Part shown: positions 15,852-24,893 of the stretch, one piece after another
Numbering within the stretch: position 1 is the first letter of the stretch
Layout of the letters: each line of letters begins with the position of its first letter
Source of the DNA: Flavobacteriaceae bacterium CP2B
GTDB taxonomy: Bacteria > Bacteroidota > Bacteroidia > Flavobacteriales > Flavobacteriaceae
DNA: 64,000 nucleotides
Reading direction: 5' to 3'
Assembly: GCA_001683825.1 (NCBI GenBank)
Contig: LXTR01000022.1
Span: forward strand, 1 to 64,000
Notes under the pieces: model-generated
The model's database searches: none
What the model saw: the letters and a program-made list of their open reading frames with translations, nothing else
Told to the model about the DNA's origin: nothing
Made by a program: the position numbers and the translations under genes

Positions 15852-17181
15852 GTTGTGGCTTATCATCAAAAGGGAATACCTGGCCAAGGTGCGGAACAAG
15901 TCATTCGTTATTATGACCTTTCTCAGCCCTATCCTGATGGTGGGCATGATCGTGTTGATTGCATACCTTACCAAGGTAAATGACAGTGAACGAAGGGTAC
16001 TGACCATCCTGGACGAAAGTGTTTTCTTTGACCAGGATTTTAACCCCACCCCCAGCACCGCCTATGTTAGCCTGCGCGATATTTCACTGGAAGCGGCAAA
16101 AGATTCCACGGCTTCGCTCGGGTATTACGGCCTGCTCTACATCCCGCCGGAAAGCACGCTGATAAAGGCGGCCGAAGGGGCGGTGTTCTTCTCCAGGGAA
16201 TCACCCAATACCGCCGTGCTGGCCGGATTGGAAGAGATCTTCCAGCATCGGTTGCGCGAGCAAAAACTAAAGGATATAGGAGTCTCTGAAGCCGATTTCG
16301 CCACGATCCAAAACCAATATGAGCTCAACACCGCGACCTTCACGGGTCGGCAGAGCGTTAAAGGCATCAACGAGATCAAGGCGATCATCGGGGGCGGATT
16401 TGGCTATCTCATCATGATGTTCATTATCATCTACGGCGGTTTCGTCATGCGGTCTGTCATCGAAGAAAAGACCAGCAGGGTCATTGAGGTGATTATTTCT
16501 TCCGTAAAGCCTTTTCAACTCATGCTGGGGAAGATTATCGGGAATTCCCTTGCCGGGATCACGCAGTTTGCTATCTGGATCGTATCGGCTGGCCTGCTGC
16601 TTCTGGTCGTACTCCTGATTTTTGATATAGACCCGACAGGGCTGGGAAACCCGACACCCATGCCTGCCAACAGCCTGATGCCCACTCCACCTTCCCCTTC
16701 GGGCGTGGATACCCTGCAGCAATACGCCGAGGAATTGTATCGCATCCCCTGGGCCATGCTGATTTTCTTTTTTGTGGTCTATTTCCTGCTGGGTTACCTC
16801 ATATACAGCTCTATTTACGCGGCCATCGGGGCGGCGGTCGACAATGAAACCGATACCCAGCAATTCATTTTTCCCATCATCCTGCCCCTGATGCTGGCTA
16901 TTTATGTGGGGTTCTTTTCGGTTTTTAACAACCCACACGGCCCAATCGCCGTAGGGTTTTCCCTTTTCCCGCTTACCTCTCCCATTGTAATGCTGATGCG
17001 GCTACCGGGAGGTTTAGGGGAAGGTGGGGTTCCCGTATGGCAACTTATTACGTCTTTGGTACTCCTGGCAGGGACCTTCCTGGGGATCGTCTGGCTGGCC
17101 GCTAAGATTTATCGGGTGGGGATCCTTATGTATGGGAAAAAGCCCTCTTACAGGGAAATATTCAAATGGCTAAAGTATTGA
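15844..17181 (+). CDS. ABC-2 type transporter permease (NatB-like)
   Basis: A 445-residue membrane protein starting MSKLWLIIKREYLAKVRNKS, the usual amphipathic start of ABC-2 permeases. One helix (about 25-45) is followed by a large extracytoplasmic domain (about 45-210), then five helices to the C-terminus, with the conserved FVMRSVIEEKTSRVIEVIIS cytoplasmic loop. A Pro-rich external loop lies before residue 330. Partner of the ATPase just upstream. NatAB-type sodium or drug efflux is possible; not decidable here. Confidence 0.93.
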   Translation: MSKLWLIIKREYLAKVRNKSFVIMTFLSPILMVGMIVLIAYLTKVNDSERRVLTILDESVFFDQDFNPTPSTAYVSLRDISLEAAKDSTASLGYYGLLYIPPESTLIKAAEGAVFFSRESPNTAVLAGLEEIFQHRLREQKLKDIGVSEADFATIQNQYELNTATFTGRQSVKGINEIKAIIGGGFGYLIMMFIIIYGGFVMRSVIEEKTSRVIEVIISSVKPFQLMLGKIIGNSLAGITQFAIWIVSAGLLLLVVLLIFDIDPTGLGNPTPMPANSLMPTPPSPSGVDTLQQYAEELYRIPWAMLIFFFVVYFLLGYLIYSSIYAAIGAAVDNETDTQQFIFPIILPLMLAIYVGFFSVFNNPHGPIAVGFSLFPLTSPIVMLMRLPGGLGEGGVPVWQLITSLVLLAGTFLGIVWLAAKIYRVGILMYGKKPSYREIFKWLKY

Positions 17182-18110
17182 TCATGCCACAAAACAAGGT
17201 GAAAGAAGTGATTGAATCCGATATCTGGGGGACCCTTTCAGAGATTCTGGATATGGGCATCAGCCTGGGCAAAGGAGATGATGCGATCCACATCACCATA
17301 GGGCTGTTGCTTTTGCTTACCATTGCCTTCCTGATGACCAGTTTCCTGCTCAAGTGGTTCCGGTACCTCTTTACCAGGAAAATGGAGGGCGATGATAAAT
17401 TAAAGTTTTTCTCCGTCTTCAAGTTTATCAAGTACGTGGTCTATGTGGTGGTGATTATCTTCACCATGAGTGCCGCCGGGATCAACATAACTTTGCTGAT
17501 CACGGCCTCGGCCGCCCTTTTCGTGGGGCTCGGACTGGCATTACAGGACCTGTTCCAGGACGTGATCGCCGGCATTTTCATCATCCTTGACAAGTCGCTT
17601 AATGTAGGCGATGTGGTGGAGGTGGAAGGCCGGGTGGGAAAGGTTTTTGACATCAAGTTGCGCACAACCCGATCCCTTACCAGGGATGATAAGGTGATTA
17701 TCATCCCCAACCACAAGTTTATAACGGATGTGATTTATAATTACACCCAAAACCACAAAACCACCCGCGAGGGGGTAACCGTGGGGGTTGCCTATGGCAG
17801 CGATGTACAATTGGTGACCGACATTTTGTTGCAATGCGCCCAGGAGCAAAAGAATGTCCTGAAAAACCCCAAACCTTTTGTGGTTTTTGATGATTTTGGG
17901 GACTCGGCCCTCATTTTTTCAGTAAATTTTTTCATTTCAGATGCCTTTGCTTCTGTCAGGATCAAGAGCGAGATCCGATATGCGATTGATCGCAAATTCC
18001 GCCAGCACCAGGTGACCATTCCGTTCCCACAGCGCGATGTGCACCTTTTCCAGGCCCGTCCCCTGGAACATACCCAGGTGCCCGTAAACCCGAAAAAGGA
18101 CGGATCATAA
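17166..18110 (+). CDS. Mechanosensitive ion channel, MscS family
   Basis: A 314-residue small-conductance channel opened by membrane tension in osmotic downshock. Two N-terminal helices are followed by the pore helix TM3 (ASAALFVGLGLALQDLFQDVIAG, with its Gly/Ala packing), then the beta domain IILDKSLNVGDVVEVEGRVG and the vestibule domain ending FPQRDVHLF. The start at 17166 overlaps the permease end by 16 bases; ATG 17184, two bases after that stop, is equally plausible. Cotranscribed with the exporter genes. Confidence 0.94.
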   Translation: MAKVLIMPQNKVKEVIESDIWGTLSEILDMGISLGKGDDAIHITIGLLLLLTIAFLMTSFLLKWFRYLFTRKMEGDDKLKFFSVFKFIKYVVYVVVIIFTMSAAGINITLLITASAALFVGLGLALQDLFQDVIAGIFIILDKSLNVGDVVEVEGRVGKVFDIKLRTTRSLTRDDKVIIIPNHKFITDVIYNYTQNHKTTREGVTVGVAYGSDVQLVTDILLQCAQEQKNVLKNPKPFVVFDDFGDSALIFSVNFFISDAFASVRIKSEIRYAIDRKFRQHQVTIPFPQRDVHLFQARPLEHTQVPVNPKKDGS

Positions 18111-18111
18111 G

Positions 18112-18984
18112 ATGGTCAGACATGTCCTATGTTTCATTTTGGTGCTGTTGTATGTCTGTTCCGGCCATGCGCAAAGCACTGATATTTTGCGGGTCGAATA
18201 TACCATGCTCCCCAAAAACGACTCCGAAATCCAGGTGGCCCGCTGGAGGTTCCTGTTTAACCTCCCTATAAAAGTAACCACAGACCAATACCTGGTTGCC
18301 GGCGCCGAATACAACCAGATCGATGTTGACAATTCCGGGACCCTGCCCTTTGATGGCAGTGAACTCAAGCGCCTGCATGTCATCGACTTTAACCTCGGCT
18401 ATATTTTTAAATGGAACCCCGATTGGCGGTTTGTGGGCATCGTGAGCCCGCGCCTGGCCTCCAACTTTGTAGAGGGGATAGAGGCCAGGGATGTAAAGCT
18501 CAACCTGACGGCCTCGTTCTGGAAGGAGAAAATGGATGCCGAGAAACCCTTTCGCCTGGTGCTTGGATTGACGTACAACAGCGCTACCGGGCTACCCTTC
18601 CCCTTACCGCTTGTGAACTACTACAGGAGGGTCCATCCTGATTGGGGATACGTCCTGGGCATTCCCAAATCCAGCCTGCGCTATTTTTTCAATGATCGGC
18701 ATATGCTGGAAACGGCATTGTTTTTGGATGGGTATTTTGTGAATATCCAAAATGATATCCTCCTGGACGATGGGGGCATCGGTTCATCCATTTCGCTTTC
18801 AGCGGTGGTTGGGGCAGCTGAGTACCAGTACAAGATCACGAAACGGTTGTCATTTTACGGGATCGCCGGCTACGCGTTCTTCCAGAACGGCCTGTTGCGC
18901 GATGATAAAAGAAATAATGTTTACGTGCTGAACAAGAAGGGAAATATCTATTTTAGGACAGGACTTAAAGTTTCAATTTTTTAA
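18112..18984 (+). CDS. DUF6268 family outer-membrane beta-barrel protein
   Basis: A 290-residue exported protein: signal peptide MVRHVLCFILVLLYVCSGHA, then beta-rich sequence with aromatic girdles and a C-terminal strand IYFRTGLKVSIF ending in Phe, as in outer-membrane barrels. Family blocks include LGYIFKWNPDWRFVGIVSPR and YAFFQNGLLRDDKRN. The family has no established function. It starts one base after the MscS stop and ends ten bases before the sigma-54 activator gene, so all lie in one operon. Confidence 0.78.
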   Translation: MVRHVLCFILVLLYVCSGHAQSTDILRVEYTMLPKNDSEIQVARWRFLFNLPIKVTTDQYLVAGAEYNQIDVDNSGTLPFDGSELKRLHVIDFNLGYIFKWNPDWRFVGIVSPRLASNFVEGIEARDVKLNLTASFWKEKMDAEKPFRLVLGLTYNSATGLPFPLPLVNYYRRVHPDWGYVLGIPKSSLRYFFNDRHMLETALFLDGYFVNIQNDILLDDGGIGSSISLSAVVGAAEYQYKITKRLSFYGIAGYAFFQNGLLRDDKRNNVYVLNKKGNIYFRTGLKVSIF

Positions 18985-18994
18985 AGAGGATAGG

Positions 18995-20158
18995 ATGTCA
19001 AAGATTTTGGTAATTGAAGATGAGGCTGCAATACGCAGGGTACTGGTAAAGATTTTAACCGAGGAAAACGAGACCTACCAGGTGGAAGAGGCCGAAAACG
19101 GTACCATAGGGTTGGACCTGATCAAAAAGAACGACTATGACCTGGCGCTTTGCGATATCAAGATGCCCAAAGTAGATGGGGTCGAAGTACTGCAGGAAGC
19201 CAAAAGACTCAAACCTGAAATCCCGTTCATCATGATCTCAGGGCACGGGGACCTGGATACGGCGGTGAATACCATGCGCCTCGGGGCTTTTGATTATATA
19301 TCCAAACCCCCGGACCTGAACCGCCTGCTCACCACAGTACGCAACGCGCTGGACCGAAAGGAACTGGTGGTAGAAAACAGGATCCTCAAGAAAAAGGTGG
19401 GCAAGAATTATGAAATGGTCGGGGAAAGCCCCAAAATAGAGACGATCAAGGAAATGATTGACAAAGTGGCACCTACAGATGCCAGGGTGCTTATCACCGG
19501 GGCGAATGGCACGGGCAAAGAACTCGTGGCCCATTGGATCCACCAGAAAAGCGAGCGGAGCGATGCCCCCTTTATTGAAGTGAATTGCGCCGCCATTCCC
19601 TCAGAGTTGATAGAAAGCGAGTTGTTTGGCCATGTCAAGGGGGCGTTTACCTCTGCGGTCAAAGACAGGGCGGGCAAGTTTGAAGCCGCCAACAAAGGGA
19701 CCATCTTCCTGGATGAGGTAGGGGACATGAGCCTGTCGGCCCAGGCCAAAGTGCTGCGGGCCTTGCAGGAAAGCAAGATCTCACGGGTGGGGTCCGACAA
19801 GGATATCAAGGTCGATGTACGCGTAGTGGCGGCGACCAATAAAGACCTGATGAAGGAAATAGCGGAAGGGAATTTCCGGGAAGACCTGTACCACCGCCTG
19901 GCGGTTATCCTGATCACGGTGCCCTCCCTGAATGACCGGCGGGAAGATATTCCTTTGCTCATAGCGCATTTCAGCGAAAAAATAGCTGCCGAGCAAGGGG
20001 CACCCCCCAAAAAATTTTCAGGGAAAGCTGTTGAATTGTTAAAGGGATACGACTGGACGGGTAATATCCGGGAATTGCGGAATGTGGTAGAACGCCTGAT
20101 CATCCTTGGAGGTGCCGAGGTTACCGAAGAAGACGTCAAGCTATTCGCCAGCAAATAA
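18995..20158 (+). CDS. Sigma-54-dependent response regulator without DNA-binding domain
   Basis: A 387-residue NtrC-like regulator. Receiver domain 1-120 with phosphoacceptor Asp54 and Lys104; AAA+ domain 140-385 with Walker A GANGTGKE (169-176), Walker B FLDE (238-241), arginine-finger region REDLYHR and sensor II GNIRELRN. The sigma-54-contacting loop reads GAFTSA (216-221) instead of GAFTGA. The protein ends at LFASK right after the AAA+ lid, so the C-terminal Fis-type HTH is absent. It must act from solution or via a partner. No histidine kinase gene is adjacent. Confidence 0.92.
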   Translation: MSKILVIEDEAAIRRVLVKILTEENETYQVEEAENGTIGLDLIKKNDYDLALCDIKMPKVDGVEVLQEAKRLKPEIPFIMISGHGDLDTAVNTMRLGAFDYISKPPDLNRLLTTVRNALDRKELVVENRILKKKVGKNYEMVGESPKIETIKEMIDKVAPTDARVLITGANGTGKELVAHWIHQKSERSDAPFIEVNCAAIPSELIESELFGHVKGAFTSAVKDRAGKFEAANKGTIFLDEVGDMSLSAQAKVLRALQESKISRVGSDKDIKVDVRVVAATNKDLMKEIAEGNFREDLYHRLAVILITVPSLNDRREDIPLLIAHFSEKIAAEQGAPPKKFSGKAVELLKGYDWTGNIRELRNVVERLIILGGAEVTEEDVKLFASK

Positions 20159-20162
20159 AAAA

Positions 20163-20186
20163 CCCCGTATCCATACGGAGACGGGG
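20163..20186 (+). terminator. Hairpin after the sigma-54 activator
   Basis: CCCCGT and ACGGGG arms flanking a 12-base centre that itself contains a short GTAT/ATAC pair; A-run before it, weak T-content after it. Possibly shared by the convergent genes. Confidence 0.5.
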
Positions 20187-20209
20187 CCGTTATATTCGTA
20201 TGGACTCCC

Positions 20210-20902
20210 TTAATAAGTCACGCATTGTTTTAATTTGTCCAGCGCTTTTTCGGTGATTTGTTTGGTGCGCAGGTTGTAGTATTTCTTGGCCTCCGTGAGC
20301 TCCGGCTTCAGGAGTTGCTCCTCGCAATGCCTGTAAATCCTGTGGGCAAAAGCATAGGCGTCTTTGCAATCTACCGAGCTGACCACCTTATCCAGGGAAT
20401 TCTGATAATTCAGGAGTGATTGGTCAATCTGTTTCCGCAATGCGGGGCCTTCCGGTTGTTTCATCCCTATTTTCTCCTTTTCGGAGGTTTTGGTGTTCAT
20501 CGCCAGCACGTCACTGGCGTATTGGCTTCCGTGGAGTTCATCGTGCTTGTCCAGGGCCTCCAGGCTGCCCAGGACATTCTCAAGCGCGCGGTTGAGCAAG
20601 ATTTTAGTGCCGTTCAGGGAAGAAACCCGGGTTGCCTTCTTCAGGTTGTCCAGGCTTTCAAAAATATTCTTGTTGGCGTAGTCGCAATTGCAGGCTTCGA
20701 ACTGTTTCCTTGATTTTTCAATGGCGTTCAGGGCTTTGTACGCGAAATATCGGGAGGTATTGAGGTCCTGGGCGGCAATGGCCTTTTGGGTTTGTGTTTT
20801 GATATAACCGATGTTGGAGCCCGCATAGGCGCAGGCCTTGTTGTCAGCGTTGGCGGTTAAGGTGCACAGGAAGAAGATGCACCATAGGTAGTGGTACTTC
20901 AT
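20210..20902 (-). CDS. Conserved secreted helical protein of unknown function
   Basis: A 230-residue protein with a signal peptide (MKYHYLWCIFFLCTLTANAD) and an almost wholly helical mature part with six cysteines in spaced positions (CAY, CNCDY, DCKDAY, HCEEQ, QCVTY), suggesting disulfides in the periplasm. No known domain recognised. Start ATG 20902 is chosen because it gives the signal peptide; the frame runs on to 20971. Monocistronic, convergent with the sigma-54 activator gene. Confidence 0.7.
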   Translation of the reverse strand: MKYHYLWCIFFLCTLTANADNKACAYAGSNIGYIKTQTQKAIAAQDLNTSRYFAYKALNAIEKSRKQFEACNCDYANKNIFESLDNLKKATRVSSLNGTKILLNRALENVLGSLEALDKHDELHGSQYASDVLAMNTKTSEKEKIGMKQPEGPALRKQIDQSLLNYQNSLDKVVSSVDCKDAYAFAHRIYRHCEEQLLKPELTEAKKYYNLRTKQITEKALDKLKQCVTY

Positions 20903-21091
20903 AGCGTAAGTAATTGATATGGTAAAATTTAGGTATGTTAAAGATAGGAAGGCCCTTGAAGCTGCCCCCATTTATTCGATCAAGGGCCCGGTTGTCGGGT
21001 TGTAATAACAAAAAGCTGTAGGAAATCCCCCAAAATTCCTATTTTAAGGCGAGAATTGCCACAAAGGCCATCATAACTAACCCCTTCTACC

Positions 21092-21976
21092 ATGAATCCA
21101 GTACTACCAGATACCTATTTGGCCGATGGCCAGCGTCAACTTTCCGAGATCCCCACCTATAACGACCTGGGGGCCAAGGGCAAACTTCTTCAACGACAGT
21201 TGCGGAAAGTGCGCAAAGAACTGGGCAAGTTCCAGAATACACTGTACGCGCATGGGAAGTATGCGGTCCTCGTCTGTATTCAGGGGACTGATACCGCGGG
21301 AAAAGACAGCCTGATTCGGGAAGTTTTTAAGGATTTCAACGTGCGTGGCATCGTGGTGCACAGCTTTAAAGTGCCAACGCCCCTGGAATTGCAACACGAT
21401 TATATATGGCGGCATTATATCGCGCTTCCCCCCAAGGGGAAATTTGGCGTTTTTAACCGTACCCATTATGAAAATGTACTGGTTACACGGGTACATCCAG
21501 AATATATCCTGAATGAATACATCCCGGGGATCGACACGGTGGAGGACATCGACCAGGCGTTCTGGGACAGCCGTTTTGAACAAATCAACAATTTTGAAAG
21601 GCATATTGCCCAAAATGGCACGATCATCTTTAAATTCTTCCTGCACCTTTCCAAGGATGAACAACGTAAACGCCTGCTCAGGCGAATTCGGCTCAAGGAG
21701 AAAAACTGGAAATTTTCACCCGCCGACCTGAAGGAACGCGAATTGTGGGGACAATACCAGGCCTGCTACCAGGAGGCCATTGAGAAAACCAACAAGCCCC
21801 ATGCCCCCTGGTATGTGGTTCCCGCAGACAACAAAAACGCGGCACGGGTAATTGTGGCTTCCATCATGCTTGAAGCGTTAAAAAAATACAAAGATATAGT
21901 GGAACCCGAACTCGATGCGGAAATAAAGGCTAATATTGTGATGTACAAGAAGCAATTGGAAAAGGAAAAAGGATGA
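21092..21976 (+). CDS. ppk2: Polyphosphate kinase 2 family protein
   Basis: A 294-residue PPK2 enzyme that moves phosphate between polyphosphate and nucleotides. Walker A is VCIQGTDTAGKDSLIREVF; the lid contains RRIRLKEKNWKFSPADLKER; the blocks VHSFKVPTPLELQHDYIWR and GVFNRTHYENVLVTRVHPE resemble the class III branch, which phosphorylates both NMP and NDP. It is a single-domain enzyme. The last four bases overlap the start of the M28 peptidase gene (ATGA), so the two are translationally coupled. Confidence 0.93.
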   Translation: MNPVLPDTYLADGQRQLSEIPTYNDLGAKGKLLQRQLRKVRKELGKFQNTLYAHGKYAVLVCIQGTDTAGKDSLIREVFKDFNVRGIVVHSFKVPTPLELQHDYIWRHYIALPPKGKFGVFNRTHYENVLVTRVHPEYILNEYIPGIDTVEDIDQAFWDSRFEQINNFERHIAQNGTIIFKFFLHLSKDEQRKRLLRRIRLKEKNWKFSPADLKERELWGQYQACYQEAIEKTNKPHAPWYVVPADNKNAARVIVASIMLEALKKYKDIVEPELDAEIKANIVMYKKQLEKEKG

Positions 21977-23370
21977 AATACCTGTATATCTTGCTGCTTT
22001 TGACGGGCACAACCTTACAATCACAACAAACAGCAGAACAACAAATCCGAGCGATCTATGATGCGGCCCTCACCCAGGGGAAAGCCTATGACTGGCTCAA
22101 TCACCTCTCCAACCAGATTGGCGGGAGGCTATCGGGATCCGTGCAGGCCGAACAAGCGGTGACCTATACCCGTAAACAGTTGGAAGACCTGGGCCTGGAC
22201 AAGGTTTGGCTACAACCGGTGATGGTGCCAAAATGGGTAAGGGGCACCCCGGAGTTTGCCTATATGGAAGGCAAGCCCGGGATGACAACCAACCTTCCGG
22301 TTTGTGCCCTGGGCGGATCGGTTGGCACCCCCCTGGGGGGGATCAAAGCCTCCCTGGTTGAGGTGCAGGGCATCGCGGAACTCGAAGCCCTGGGCAGGGA
22401 TGGCATTGAAGGGAAAATCGTCTTCTTCAACCGCCCGATGGACCCCACCCTGATCAATACCTTCGAAGCTTATTCGGGATGCGTAGACCAGCGGTATTCC
22501 GGTGCGGCGGAGGCGGCCAAATACGGGGCGGTAGCTGTTATTGTGAGGTCTATGAACCTTCGCCTTGACGATTTTCCACATGCCGGTTCCATGAGCTATG
22601 GCGAAACGCCGGTAGCGCAGCGCATACCCGCGGCGGCGATCAGTACCAACGGCGCCGAGCTACTTAGTACCAGCCTGAAGCTCAACCCCGACATCAAATT
22701 CTATTTAAAACAAAGTTGCCGACAGTTGGAGGATGTGCTCTCCTACAACGTAATCGGGGAGATCCGGGGAAGTTTACACCCCGATGAAATAATGCTGGTG
22801 GGGGGGCACCTGGATTCCTGGGACCTCGGCGATGGGGCCCATGACGATGGGGCAGGTTGTGTCCAGAGCATGGAAGTGCTGCGATTGCTGAAAACCACGG
22901 GATACCGGCCCAAACGAACCCTGAGGGTGGTCCTGTTCATGAACGAAGAGAATGGACTCCGTGGCGGCCATGCGTATGCCACGGAGGCCGCAAATAAGGG
23001 TGAAAAACATGTTTTTGCCCTGGAAAGCGATGCCGGCGGGTTTACCCCCAGGGGATTTTCCTTCGATTGTTCCGAGGAAGCATTTCGGCAAATTATGCGT
23101 TGGAAACCCTTTTTTGAACCCTACCTCATACACCAATTTGTGCGGGGGGGCAGCGGGGCCGATATTGGCCCGCTCAAAAGTGAAGGAATCGTGCTCGCCG
23201 GCCTTCGACCCGATTCCCAGCGCTATTTTGACCACCACCATGCGGAGAACGACACCTTTGAGCATGTCAGTAAAAGGGAGTTGGAACTGGGAGCTGCTAC
23301 CATGGCCAGCCTGATCTACCTGGTAGATCATTTTGGGATTGATGGCCCCAGGCCCATCAAAGGCAAATAG
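21973..23370 (+). CDS. M28 family metallopeptidase with PA domain
   Basis: A 465-residue secreted zinc peptidase resembling carboxypeptidase Q. Signal peptide 1-18, PA insert domain about 120-240, and the M28 catalytic part with the di-zinc ligands in GGHLDSWD, AHDDGAG, MNEENGLRGG, ESDAGG and the C-terminal FDHHHAENDTFEHV. It should cleave short peptides in the periplasm or outside. Overlaps ppk2 by four bases. Length is normal for the family. Confidence 0.93.
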   Translation: MKYLYILLLLTGTTLQSQQTAEQQIRAIYDAALTQGKAYDWLNHLSNQIGGRLSGSVQAEQAVTYTRKQLEDLGLDKVWLQPVMVPKWVRGTPEFAYMEGKPGMTTNLPVCALGGSVGTPLGGIKASLVEVQGIAELEALGRDGIEGKIVFFNRPMDPTLINTFEAYSGCVDQRYSGAAEAAKYGAVAVIVRSMNLRLDDFPHAGSMSYGETPVAQRIPAAAISTNGAELLSTSLKLNPDIKFYLKQSCRQLEDVLSYNVIGEIRGSLHPDEIMLVGGHLDSWDLGDGAHDDGAGCVQSMEVLRLLKTTGYRPKRTLRVVLFMNEENGLRGGHAYATEAANKGEKHVFALESDAGGFTPRGFSFDCSEEAFRQIMRWKPFFEPYLIHQFVRGGSGADIGPLKSEGIVLAGLRPDSQRYFDHHHAENDTFEHVSKRELELGAATMASLIYLVDHFGIDGPRPIKGK

Positions 23371-23412
23371 TGGCATTGGGCCTGCGACTCTGCTTCTATC
23401 CTGAAAAAACGG

Positions 23413-23420
23413 TATCTTTG
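23413..23420 (+). promoter_or_regulatory. -7 box of the cyclophilin-FKBP gene
   Basis: TATCTTTG, 20 bases before the ATG at 23441; shows that the gene has its own promoter behind the peptidase gene. Confidence 0.55.
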
Positions 23421-23440
23421 CCCCTTATAAAAAACTAGAA

Positions 23441-24373
23441 ATGAAAGACGGAATTTATGCCAAATTCTCCACCAGCAAGGGGGAGATACTGATCGACCTA
23501 ACCTATGACAAGACCCCCGGCACGGTAGGGAATTTTGTGGCCCTTGCCGAAGGCACCCTTGAGAACAAGGTGAAGCCGGTAGGGGAGCCCTATTATGACG
23601 GGCTCAGCTTTCACAGGGTGATCGCTGATTTTATGATACAGGGGGGGTGCCCCCAGGGGACCGGGACCGGGGACCCGGGCTACAAGTTTGACGATGAGTT
23701 CCATCCAGAGCTTACGCATTCGGGTCCGGGCGTACTGTCTATGGCAAATGCCGGCCCGGGTACGAATGGGAGCCAGTTTTTCATAACCCATGTAGCGACT
23801 CCCTGGTTGGACAATAAACATACGGTTTTTGGCAAGGTGCACCAGGGGCAGGAAGTAGTGGATGCCATACAACAAGGGGATACGATTGATAGCCTCGAGA
23901 TTGTCCGGGTTGGCAAGGAAGCCAATGCCTGGGATGCCACGGCCGCTTTTGAATCGTTTAAGTCGGCCGCCAAAGAACGGGAGGCGAAAGCCCGGGAAAA
24001 GGCCGATATGGCCTTAAAGGAAATCAGCAGGGGTTTTGAGGAGACCCACAGCGGCCTCCGCTATAAGATCCTGACGGAAGGATCCGGAGATAAACCCCAA
24101 AAAGGACAGACCGTATCGGTACATTACGAAGGCGCATTGATTGACGGCCGCGTTTTTGATTCGTCTTATAAACGAGGCAACCCGATTGATTTTACCCTTG
24201 GCGTCGGCCAGGTAATCCCCGGGTGGGACGAAGGTATTGGCTTGTTGCGGGAAGGCGATAAGGCCCGGTTTGTGATACCGCCAGACCTGGCTTATGGGAG
24301 CGCTGGTGCCGGTGGGGTAATACCCCCGGATGCCGTCCTGGTCTTCGAAGTAGAATTGATGGGGATTTCCTAA
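23441..24373 (+). CDS. Dual-family peptidyl-prolyl isomerase (cyclophilin-FKBP fusion)
   Basis: A 310-residue protein with two unrelated prolyl isomerase domains. Residues 1-160 are a cyclophilin (FHRVI with Arg59, [16 protein letters not shown] with Gln112 and Phe113); 165-200 is a charged helical linker; 205-310 is an FKBP domain ([22 protein letters not shown] with Trp262, [12 protein letters not shown]). Active-site residues look intact in both. No signal peptide, so cytoplasmic. Such CFBP fusions are known from Flavobacterium and Treponema. A terminator follows directly. Confidence 0.93.
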   Translation: MKDGIYAKFSTSKGEILIDLTYDKTPGTVGNFVALAEGTLENKVKPVGEPYYDGLSFHRVIADFMIQGGCPQGTGTGDPGYKFDDEFHPELTHSGPGVLSMANAGPGTNGSQFFITHVATPWLDNKHTVFGKVHQGQEVVDAIQQGDTIDSLEIVRVGKEANAWDATAAFESFKSAAKEREAKAREKADMALKEISRGFEETHSGLRYKILTEGSGDKPQKGQTVSVHYEGALIDGRVFDSSYKRGNPIDFTLGVGQVIPGWDEGIGLLREGDKARFVIPPDLAYGSAGAGGVIPPDAVLVFEVELMGIS

Positions 24374-24407
24374 CCCCCCCCTGACAATTGGTTGTTATAA
24401 GCTATTG

Positions 24408-24440
24408 GGCACCCTCCTCCATCAGGGTGCCTGTTTTTTT
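24408..24440 (+). terminator. Terminator after the prolyl isomerase gene
   Basis: GGCACCCT and AGGGTGCC arms with an eight-base loop, then CTG and seven T residues on the plus strand. Confidence 0.88.
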
Positions 24441-24517
24441 GACCAGTTGGCACTAAAGATAAACAACAGGGTGTTGAGGGCGACCATCGCGATAAGAACA
24501 CTAAAGAATACCTCCAT
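24422..24517 (-). CDS. Possible 31-residue membrane peptide
   Basis: ATG at 24517, TGA at 24422-24424. The product begins MEVFFSVLIAMVALNTLLFI, one membrane helix, and ends with the basic tail NWSKKQAP. A partial -7 box (TACCTTCA) lies on the minus strand at 24550-24557. Its stop is inside the terminator stem of the convergent gene, which is unusual but possible. No family recognised; it may be chance. Confidence 0.35.
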   Translation of the reverse strand: MEVFFSVLIAMVALNTLLFIFSANWSKKQAP

Positions 24518-24640
24518 GGTAACAGGGATTGAAATTCAGGGGAACGCTTTGAAGGTATAACAACTGAAGGGCGATTTACCCTACCCCGGGCAGGGTGGTA
24601 TATGAGCAGGGGCCAGGAAGCCCCCTGGCGTAAGGGCATT

Positions 24641-24669
24641 AAAAAACCCCGCGTGCAGTGCACCGGGGT
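24641..24669 (-). terminator. Terminator after the cold-shock gene
   Basis: ACCCCG and CGGGGT arms with an inner GTGCA/TGCAC pair, followed on the minus strand by six T residues. Confidence 0.8.
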
Positions 24670-24698
24670 CGTATAAAAAAAATGAACTTCTTCTAACC

Positions 24699-24893
24699 TT
24701 AATCTATCACCTTTACATTTACGGCGTTCAATCCTTTTTTTCCTTGTTGTAGTTCAAATTCTACAACGTCACCTTCACGTACTTCATCAATTAAGCCTGA
24801 AATGTGTACAAAGTGATCCTCTTGTGAACCATCCTCCGTGATGAAGCCATATCCTTTGGCATCATTGAAGAATTTTACTGTTCCTTTACTCAT
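24699..24893 (-). CDS. Cold-shock domain protein (CspA family)
   Basis: A 64-residue single-domain RNA chaperone. It carries both RNA-binding motifs, KGYGFIT (RNP1) and HFVHIS (RNP2-like, with DHF in place of the usual DIF), and starts MSKGTVKFFND. Normal length for the family. A possible -7 box (TACCTTCG) lies on the minus strand at 24925-24932, giving a leader of only about 25 bases, shorter than the long cold-responsive leaders of E. coli cspA. Confidence 0.95.
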   Translation of the reverse strand: MSKGTVKFFNDAKGYGFITEDGSQEDHFVHISGLIDEVREGDVVEFELQQGKKGLNAVNVKVID

